In this document: piece after piece, positions 10,694 to 20,300 of the stretch
How the letters are laid out: each line of letters opens with the position of its first letter
Position numbering within the stretch: position 1 is the first letter of the stretch
Assembly (NCBI RefSeq): GCF_024137865.1
Contig: NZ_CP099960.1
Location: 310,001 to 374,000, forward strand
Length of the DNA: 64,000 bases
DNA from: Moraxella sp. FZFQ2102
GTDB taxonomy: Bacteria > Pseudomonadota > Gammaproteobacteria > Pseudomonadales > Moraxellaceae
Direction of reading: 5' to 3'
Notes under the pieces: model-generated
Databases searched by the model: none
Seen by the model: only the letters and a program-made list of their open reading frames with translations
Told to the model about the DNA's origin: nothing
Translations under genes and position numbers: made by a program

Positions 10694-10975
10694 CTAGTTG
10701 GTGTTATTACACTTTTGCTTATCGGTAGATGATGAGTTTGTACACAAACTAGGGTTTTGTGGTGTAGTTGGTGTGGTATCTTGTTCTGATTTGTAGACAG
10801 GCTCCCATTTCATTGGCTTACCGTTTTCAAGCAAGCCCTGCTGTTTACAATCGTCAGTTCCCACCCATAACAGTTATGAGCGGTAGTTTCTTTACCTAAA
10901 ATACTTCTACCAGCTTCTTTGATAACTCCCAAAACATTATTTGGCTTGGTTGTACCGCCTGTACTTGAGTTTAAC
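10694..10975 (-). pseudogene. Decayed orphan C-terminus of a second filamentous haemagglutinin
   Basis: Translated in two frames, this stretch gives TGGTTKPNN, then KEAGRSILGKETTAHNCYG, and after a one-base deletion GTDDCKQQ and MKWEPVYK before a TAG at 10694. This parallels the last 65 residues of FhaB (KPTGGNN, REWKNMIGNPATVHSCYG, VGNADCGDKK, VWVPVYKP). There is no start codon, haemagglutinin repeat or nucleophile motif, so only the tail of a displaced toxin tip remains. It lies directly upstream of the frameshifted lipoprotein, repeating the order tip then lipoprotein seen in the intact pair. Confidence 0.7.
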
Positions 10976-11029
10976 AACTACGGTTTAACTGCCTTGCACC
11001 GTGCATCATGCATACGGAAGCAGCAATTA

Positions 11030-11365
11030 TCAATCTTTAGCACAAGCCATTTGGTTTTGATACACCTCATGAGTACAAATGCCTTTTGGGTAAATCAAAT
11101 GCTTGAAACCACGAGATTCCATACATTGGCTAGCTCTGATATAATTATTTATATCATTAGCACGCATCTCCGTGTTATCTTTTGAACTAGAGAATCCACA
11201 GCTTAGCATGTTATTTTCAACAAGCTTTTGCCGTTTGGTGGTTGTCGGTTTTTTATTGTTGTATGTCCACTGCTTCCAAGCAAACGGATATCCAAAAGAA
11301 TATTCACCAAGTGTTGAACATCCAAAAAGCATAAGCAAAAGAACTGAAACGATGATAATTCTCAT
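11030..11365 (-). CDS. Small Cys-rich lipoprotein, candidate immunity protein of the FhaB tip
   Basis: This is a 111-residue lipoprotein of unknown family. The start ATG 11365 has AAGGAG five bases upstream, and that ribosome site overlaps the fhaB stop codon (gap 10 bases), so translation is probably coupled to fhaB. The signal peptide MRIIIVSVLLLMLFGC ends in a lipobox cysteine. The mature part has four further cysteines (SCGF, QCME, ICTHE, ACAKD), consistent with two disulfides in the periplasm. Position directly after a polymorphic-toxin-like C-terminus, plus a paralogue paired with a second tip remnant, supports an immunity role by inference. No sequence motif proves it. Alternatives are an accessory lipoprotein or a surface protein unrelated to toxicity. 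Confidence 0.7.
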   Translation of the reverse strand: MRIIIVSVLLLMLFGCSTLGEYSFGYPFAWKQWTYNNKKPTTTKRQKLVENNMLSCGFSSSKDNTEMRANDINNYIRASQCMESRGFKHLIYPKGICTHEVYQNQMACAKD

Positions 11366-11375
11366 GATAACTCCT

Positions 11376-14300
11376 TTATTCATTGTTTAAGCTGGGTTTG
11401 TAAACTGGTACCCATACTGGTAAGTTGTTCTCATTTGACACCTCAGTATTCCAGTATTTTTTATCACCACAGTCAGCATTCCCTACCCCATAACAACTAT
11501 GCACCGTAGCTGGATTACCAATCATATTTTTCCACTCACGAATGGTTGAGGTGCCTTCGGAGTTATTGCCACCTGTCGGCTTATTCCATCCAATGACCGT
11601 GTGAACAAAATCAGATTTATGTCCTTGCACATGAATGCTCATGTCTGATTTTTCAGCTTCTGTGTAAGCGGGCTTAAATTGCGCTGTGTCATTCATAGGG
11701 TCAGTGCTAAGCACTTCACCATTTCTACCTTGTAGCTCTGCCAGTTTGTCGTCTGCATTTTTGACATTGGCAGCAGCACCGACCATGTCGGTGCGTAGGT
11801 TGCTGTATTTGCCAGCATCGCCATCATTGAGTAATGATGAATAGGCATTGGTGATGGTGAGTGTACCACGACTATGCCCATCGATTTGCAGGCTTTCAGA
11901 GCCACGCTCTTTGATGATGGATTTGATTTCTTGGGTGGCATTGGTTAAGCCCAGTGTATCACTTTCTAGATATTTTTGGTAGGCAGCAACCATCATCTCC
12001 GATATAAAATTGTTGGTTTTTGGGAAATGGACGAAATAAATCGGAGTTTCATTCAAATCAATCTCTTTGCCCACTTTCTCATTATCCTTTTCTCTGCGGT
12101 TTTGTATCGCATATTTGCCTGCTGCTTCAATGCCATTAAAGATACCGTTGGTGAAAACGCGCGGTGAAGTGTCTTTCTCACTAAGCAAGTTTTTCTTTTC
12201 TTCTCCCTCAATTTGAGTGTAAACAAAATTGCCTTTTTCGTCTTTGGTGACACGATATAGAGGTGCTTCTGCGATAAACATCTTACGATGAGCTTCATCG
12301 CTGTATTTAAACAAGGTGTCAACAGTCGCATCTTTGATGAACTGCTGCGCCTTGGCATCCGCCATCATCTCATCAATATTGGCAGGTGCGATATATCGAT
12401 GCGCATTCGCCGTGTCATGACTGATGGTATTGAGGCGTGCTTGCGAGTCCGTATCTTTAGCAACCAGCTCACCGTCTGCAATGGCGCTGATGGTCTGACT
12501 TGTCTCATGATGATTGACATCGCTACCTTGATTGCCTACCGTATTGGCAATTATTGTCTTGGCTAGTGGGTAGAAGTTACCCGAGAATGCCTGGCTATCG
12601 ATTCCATAGCTTTTCACGGTGCTTTCTGCTTCACTGATATTGGTGATGTTAGCAGAGCTAAAGGCAGTGGTTGTAAGCCTGTTTTTGTCACGCGTGGCGT
12701 CGGAGGCAATCACAGCACCCAAAAGATCTGTATTGCCACCAACAGCAATATCAAAACCGCCTTTACCAGCGTAGATGCCACTTTGTTCACGCACAGCCTG
12801 GTAATTGACTTGGCTGTCGCCTAGCTCTGCACTTACACTACCACTAACAGGCATTTTAGCACCAAGACTCACATTAATTGAGCCACCATATTGACGCTGC
12901 TTACCTTCAAGCTGATAGTTATCTGACCGACTGTGGATGTTTAGATCGCCGCCTGCACGAGCAATCACTTGTTCAGCTTTGGCAGTAGCGCCCTTGATAT
13001 TGGTATCATTAGCACTATCCAAGATCAGCAGATTTCCTGCCAAAACTTGGCTGTTTGTTTGTGTTTCACCGTTAGAGTCAGTATTGCCACGACCAACACC
13101 ACCTGAGGCTGTAAAGCCAAAGCTGGTGTCTGCACCAACACTGACATAAGCACCAACACCGGCGCTATGGTTTTTATTATCACTGTCGCTATATTTTAGC
13201 TGTGTACTAGATAAGATATTGATGTCATTGTTGGCCAATAGAGAAGTGTTATCCTTGGATATCACTTGGCTACCAACAATGTTTATATCGCCATCATTAT
13301 CGCCAAACGCATGCAATGTAATATTTTCTGCTTTGACACTTGAGGCTTTATTGGATTCTTGGTAACTGATTGAGTTAGCTTGGCTGGACTGCGAACCAAT
13401 GGTTGCGGCGACCTTAAAATCAGTCAGTGTATTATTACCTTTTTCACCCCTGTTTGGATTATTGACTTGCGTCTTTTGTTCCTGATATTCAGACCAGGTC
13501 ATCCAACCATCACCGGCGACGGATAATGCCGCTAGTCTCTTGGAACGTTCATCATCTGTTTGCTCAGCTGCTTGATACATGTTGTATGCCTGCATACCCA
13601 AGTCAACGACAGGGTTGCTGATGGAAACGCTCACACCACTTTGCTTGAACCTAAAGTCATTGGTGGTGGTTTGTGAATCAGTGGCATTCTCCACATTAAT
13701 TGAGCGTGCAAAGATATCAACATTACCACCTTCTGATGCAGTTCGCTCCTGAATGGTCTGAGCGTTTGTGTTATCAGGTTTGAAGGCTAGGACATCACTG
13801 CCCGTTTGCTGATAGGATTGATTTGCGACAATGGTAACATCACCGCCTAGCGCTGCAACTGTTGAGCCTGTATGTGTTTTCAACTCAGCCTTATTGGTTT
13901 GATCTGTGGTTTGGCGACCAATAGTTACACTGGTTGGACTAATATCTACCAATCCAGATTTTTTGACAGCACTTTGCTGATGGATGGTTTGATGATTCAC
14001 CCCAGCATCAATAGAGATCTTGCCATCAGACACCAAAGTTACATCACGGTCCGCCAAGACTTTTGTTGCCACAATCTGCATATCCCCACCTGATTTCATC
14101 AGTACAGTCTCACCACCCACCATACTTTGAATACCGCTATTGCTATCCATCTGATAGGCGGTTTGGGTGGTCTTTTTGCTTAATAAGCCTTTGTCGGTGA
14201 ATTTACTTGCGGTATCCAGGCTTTGGGTAGCACGGCCTTCAGTGATGCTGATATCGCCTGTGGCAATCAGTGCTGTGGTGCTAGTGGCATTTAGATGTGA

Positions 14301-17300
14301 GCCTTGAATGTTAATACCAGCCCCTTTACCTGTTGTGGCTATCGTTAGATTGCCAGCACTGGTGATGGTTGAACCCACATCGGTGCTTTGGCTGTAGTTA
14401 AAGTAGTTATTGGGATCAGCGACAGCATTGATGTGATTGCTTGTGGTGAGGGCTGTGATGTTGATGCCGTTTTGGGCGGTGATTTGGGTATTACCGCCGC
14501 TATGGATATTGCTACCTTGGTTTAGGACATAGTTACCCGCTTGGACGCTAAGCGTGGTCAATGGATTGCCATTGTCATCTGTTTGGTCTTTTAATCCATC
14601 TCCCACACGGATGGTGGCGATGCGTGTGATGGCGGTGTTGGATGAAGTGCTTTGCCCTTGTTTATTGTGATGGGCAGTAGTTTGGCTTTGGCTGGTGATG
14701 TTATTGCCAGCACTTAGCGTCATGGCAGCGTTGGCAGCAAGCGCCCCACCTAAATTATTAATATCTTTGGCAGCAGTGATGGCAACAAACTCACCTTGGA
14801 TACGATTGGTATTGGTGATGGTGTTGGCATCAATATTGACAGCGTTATGGGCGACAAGATTGCCATTGTTATCCAAATTGCCAGTCAGCTGTATATCCAT
14901 GCTTTTGCTAGACATGGCAGCATATCTACCATCAGGAGTAAGCGCACCTGTAGCGATATTGGCAGAACGCAGATACAGCTTGGGTACCAGAACATCTTGG
15001 GTTTTGGTGATGCTATTGCCATCTTTGTCTTTGGTGGTATAGGTAATAGGCTGTTTAACCAGCCAAACGATGTCAGTGGTTAAGTTTGCCATCTGCTCGG
15101 CGGTGAGTGCGGTGCCAAGCGTGTAGCCGAAGGCTTTGGCTGCCGTGATGCCATTATCCATTAAGGTTTTGTAGGCTTCTTCGTTACTGCGGTAATCGGT
15201 ATTGATATGTCTGCCTGTCAGTAGATAGTACTGATCTTTAATACGCTCTTGTTCACCATAACCATCAGATAAGCGTTTGTGGATGTGATTTGGGTCTGAT
15301 TGTAGTGCTTTTAGCATATAATCAGACGATAGCCACTGTTTGTAATCGGTGAACGCAGGGTCAGTTTGAACCAGTGGTAAGTTGGGGTCGTCGGCATTGA
15401 TGATGTATAAGGCTGAGCTAGGGATAGTCAGCTGTGATAGGCCTGAACTTATCACAGAGGCTGGTTTGGCATCAACGCTTTGAGACAATGCTTTGGTCAA
15501 CTCTGATAAGATTGCTTCATCAACAGCTTGTCCTTGCTCTTTGTCAGCAAGTAGCTTTGATAGCTGTTGCTGAGCATCAAGGGATAAAGCAGCTTGATTG
15601 GCTTTTAGGGCAGCAAGCACCGTCTCCACATCACCACTGGCTAGGGCTGATTGGTCAATTGTCATGACCGATGGGGTTTTGTTGATGGTGGCGTTTAAGA
15701 TGGGGAGCTCATACGTTGCTAGTGGTGCAAAGGATTGCGTAAAGCTACCACCACCAATTGCTCTGCGCTTGTGGCGGTTAATTCCCGAGGGAAATACGCT
15801 ATATCGGGTAAAGCGACCATTTTCAGTGACTTTGGTTTTTTCACCATGCAAGCCATTGTCAGGTGTTTGAATGACAGTATCGCCAATCACTGCAAAGCCT
15901 GCGCCTGCATTCATTTGGCTTTTATCATTAATCAGAGTGTCGCCATGTATGACAAGATTTTGTCCTGCTACCATACGAGCTGGGTCAGAAGCTAGGGTTT
16001 TATCTTCATAGACGACAAAGTCAGTAGTAATGACATCTACCTCTTCGGTAACAAAGTGGAAATTACCATTGGCGTCTTTGACATACAAAGCACCATCTGG
16101 CGCACCTTTTTTGCTGGTTGGTCCAAGTTTTGCTTCACCGGTGGTGTAGATATTTAGGGCTAAATCAACATCGCTTTTATTTGTGGTAAATTGGCGATTA
16201 TACTCCCTGATAGCCAGTTCTAATGATTCAATGGCAGCGGCATTGTCCTCTTCCCATTTTAATAAAGGACCCATGACCTTGGTATAATTGGCCAATGCTT
16301 CATTATACTGTGTGCAAGCTTGGTTGCTTGCCTCTGCCAACGCACAACTTTCAGCGGTTTCATTCTCTGGCAAGTCAGGCTCATCCAAGCGGTTTTCGAC
16401 AGCAATGACTGGTGCAGGCTCAGCTGGTGCTGCAATGTTAAAGTACGACCAAATTGTAGAGTCATAATCATAATTGACAATACACTCACTACCTTCAGGG
16501 CAGTCAAATAAACCCGCCATTGGCTTGTTGCCCAAATCAGCAACATCAGTGCTTTTTTGGGCGGTGGGGATGGTGTCCGCTTGTTTGTGAGCACGGTAAA
16601 GCGTTTGTTCATAAACAGATTCTGCTTCTACCTTAACCGTATGCTTTTTAAAGTCAGCATTGGTGTTTAGCAAAGTTTTGGTGCTAACCTGCATCTGTCC
16701 TGCTGATTCAATCGTCGCACCTTTATTGACCACCGTCTGTGCTTTGCCTGTGGCGTGATGGTTGTCATCTAGACTGCCGCCAATGTGCAGACTGCCAAGA
16801 CTTGTGATTAAAGCTTGATTGTCGAAATCTTCGTTGAATTTGCCTGCTCTGTCAGGGTTGGGGTTGTTGTTTAGGGTGTTAACACCAATGTCCAGACGCT
16901 CTCTTGCGGCAATCACAGGGCTTGTATGATGGTCATTTTCTTGATTGGTTTGTTGGTTGGCAGCTTTTGCTGGCGTATTATTCAGCGTGTCAGCTTGGAT
17001 GGCAAGATGTGTGCCATAGATACGGCCACCAGCAAGATTGTTGATGGTATTTGTGGCTTTCACAATGGTCGTATCACCATTAATTAAGCCTTGGTTTGTG
17101 ATGTTTGTTTGGCTGGTAATCTGTGTGTGATTGCCGCTTGTAATGGTGGCATCTTGGTGGTTGTGGATGCTGGCTGCTGTGAGCGTCAGGCTGTCTGTTG
17201 CCCCAAAGCTGTGCTGATTGCTAAAGTTGCCTTGAGTGGTGAATGTCAGCGTATCAGCAGTTAAGGTATCATCACTGGTATGTGTATAATCCTTAGTTTG

Positions 17301-20300
17301 GCTAATCGTCAGTTCTTTGGCGGTGATAACCCCACCATTTTGTAAAGATCCAGTATGGATATCTACGGTTTTAGCTGTCAGATTGCCCGCTTGATTGCTT
17401 AAAACGCCTTGGGCATTGTTGATGCGGATGTTTTGTGCAGCCAAGCTTGTGGCGGTGTGATGGGTGATATCCCCTTGGGAGTCATAGCTGATGCTGTCTG
17501 CTTCATTGTGTGAGTCAGTCAAATCAAGCGTGGCAGCAGTGGCGCTAAAACGATTGCCCACCAAGGCGTTACCATGATGGCTGAGGTGTCCTTGGCTGCG
17601 TAGTGTCAAATCCGTACCTGCATACAGACTGCCTGTCGCACGGTTGTTCAGTGCATCCTTAGCATGAATACTGGTTGCTTCTTGACTGCTGATGCTACCG
17701 CTATTGTTGATGGTATTAGCATCTACAGTTAAGGTTTTGGTGCTGATTTGTCCTGTATTATCCAACGTGTTGACACTGATGGCCAAAGCGCCCAGTGTGG
17801 TAATGGTGGCGGCTTGTGTATCGGCATTGGCATTAACATTGCTATTGCCATTGGTGTTACTTAAATTGCCAGTTAACGCAATGCGGCTTTGTGCTGTTTC
17901 ATCAGTAGCAAATACGCTGCCTTGATGGTTGTTAAGTGCTTTGGCATCCATAGTAAAGCCGCTTGCTTGAATGATGCCTTGGTGGTTATTGATGTCATCT
18001 TGAGTGCTCAAAGACTGATTGGCAGTGCTAAGTAGCTTGCCTTGGTGGTTATTGATACTTTGAGCACTGATTGCTAAAGCATCTGCTTGAATGATGCCTT
18101 CAGAGTTATTAATATCTGTAGCCACCGTAAGACTTTGATTACCAGTGCTAAGTAGCTTGCCTTGATGGTTACCTAGATGCTGCGTACTCACAGTAAGCGT
18201 ACTGCCTGTATGAGCAATACTGCCTTGTTGGTTGTTTAAAGCGGCTGTACCTGTGTTGATATCAAGTACCTGGCTGTTACTGCTGATACTGCCTTGGCTG
18301 TTGTCCAGACCTTGATTGAAGCTTAATGTCAGCGCCTGTGTACCGCTATGACTGATATTGCCTTGATGGTTGATGAGTTTACTGCCATCAAACACTAGCT
18401 GTTTGGCGGACAATTGCCCTTGGGTGTTATTGAGCTGACCAGGCGTGCTGATGTGTAGTGTATCAGCAGCAATGGCGGTAGCATTGGTGGTATTGACATC
18501 AGTTTGGCTATTTAGGTTGATATTGACCGCTTCACTATGGCTGTCGCTTAAGTCAAGCATGTTGCCTGTCATCACCATCGCTTGGGTGGCAATGTGTGTG
18601 CCTGTGCTGACTAGATTGCCTGTGCTTTGGATGCTAAGATTGGCAGGCTGTCCTAATTTGCCTTCACGGTCCATGCCAGCGATGATGCTGCCGGCATGAG
18701 TGATGGTATGAGCACTGATGGTGGTATCACCACCGCTGGCAATCAGTCCTGTTTGACTGTTGCTTAGGGTCTGTAAAGCAGTCAGGGTGGTGCTTTTACC
18801 CCCATAAACCTGACCGCTGTTTGTCAAATCTTGGCTATGGGTGGTTAGGTGTTGATTACCAAAGATATTGCCATCATGATTGCTCAATGCTGTCCCAACG
18901 CTCAATGTGGTATTAGCTTGTGCAGAGATGACGCCTTTATCATTAGTTAACTTATCTTTGCTGGCAACGGATACATTGCCAGTACTCATGATAGTACCAG
19001 CCTGATTATTCACACCATCAGCACTGATAGCAGTATCACCACCACTTGTAATCACCCCTTGGGTATTATCAAGCACGCCAACAGCAGATAGCGCCACAGT
19101 ATCAGTAGCAGATAATTGACCACCTGTATTGATCATATCAGAACCACTGTCAATCACCATGCCATTTCTGGCAGTGATACTGCCTTTGCTGTTATCAAAG
19201 CGAGTTAATTGCCAGTTGATATCATCTAAGGCGATTTTACTGTCGGTATTGACAAGGGTGTTGGTATTTAGGCTTTGTACATCAATCGATGCTTGCTTGG
19301 TGTTACTGGTTTGATTAGCACTGATACCAATATCACCTGTGGCGGTGATGAGTGCTTGATCGCCTGTGTTGTGAATACTGTTGGCAGCAATGATATGACC
19401 ACGAGCAGTTGGGATGGGTTTGGTTTGTGCGTTTGCACCAGAGTCACTTAAAGCAGGTGGCTGTAGGTCTGTCCCCACATTACCTGTACTGCCTGCTGTA
19501 TTATCTGCCAGCTCACTGCTAATACTGCCAGCACTTTGATCGCTACTTGGGGTAGAAGGTGTAGGTACAGTGGTTTGCCCATACAGACTTTGACCGATAA
19601 CCGCTTTATCAGTGTTGATCAGTGTATCGGTGGTGATATCAAGCTTGCCTGTACCAGTTTGGATAAGCTGACCGGTGTTATCAAGCTTATCCGTATGAAC
19701 TTGCAAAACACCGCCATAGACACTGCCAAGGTTTTCAATCGCTTGTTTGGCTGCAATCTTGGCAGTTTGGGTGCTGTGAATGATGCCTGCGTTATTGAGT
19801 TTGGCTGTGCTAATAGCAATATCAGCTTGTTCACTTAACAGGGTGCCGTCGTTTTGAGCAGTGTTATCATGGGTGTTGATGGCGACAGCATCTTTGGCTA
19901 GGATTTTACCAGTATTAACAAGATTGCCTTGACTGTCCAAGGTGAGTGTACCTGTGCCAAGCGGTTGTCCCTTGCCAGTTGCTGTGATGACCCCTTGGTT
20001 ATTAACCCCAAAGCCTTTATCCGTACCAATCAGATGGATTTTACCTGCATACATTCCGCCAAGATTTGAGATATCTAATGCCAGTGTTGGGGCGGTACCT
20101 GTTTGGTTGGTGCTGCTGACACCATTGTTTTGATGAACGGCTGATAACTGATTGAAGTTGCCATCTTGTAGGCTGACCTGATTTTCACCCAGGATAACAT
20201 CAAGTTGTTTGCCTGCATAAATCTCATCATTGATTTGGGCAGTCTTGGCAATGAGTGTGGCATAATCCGTGCCTTGTAGGTTTAATTTGCCATGGGTGGC

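Noticed and set aside
10919..11185. 88-codon plus-strand frame
   Set aside because: Antisense to the lipoprotein and the orphan tip remnant, both of which have clear homology to their paralogues.
12053..12358. Open frame of 101 codons inside fhaB
   Set aside because: Same-strand shadow frame of fhaB, with arginine/lysine-rich, low-structure text.
16259..16612. Open frame of 117 codons inside fhaB
   Set aside because: Out-of-frame shadow of the Cys-containing middle of fhaB; no start signal.
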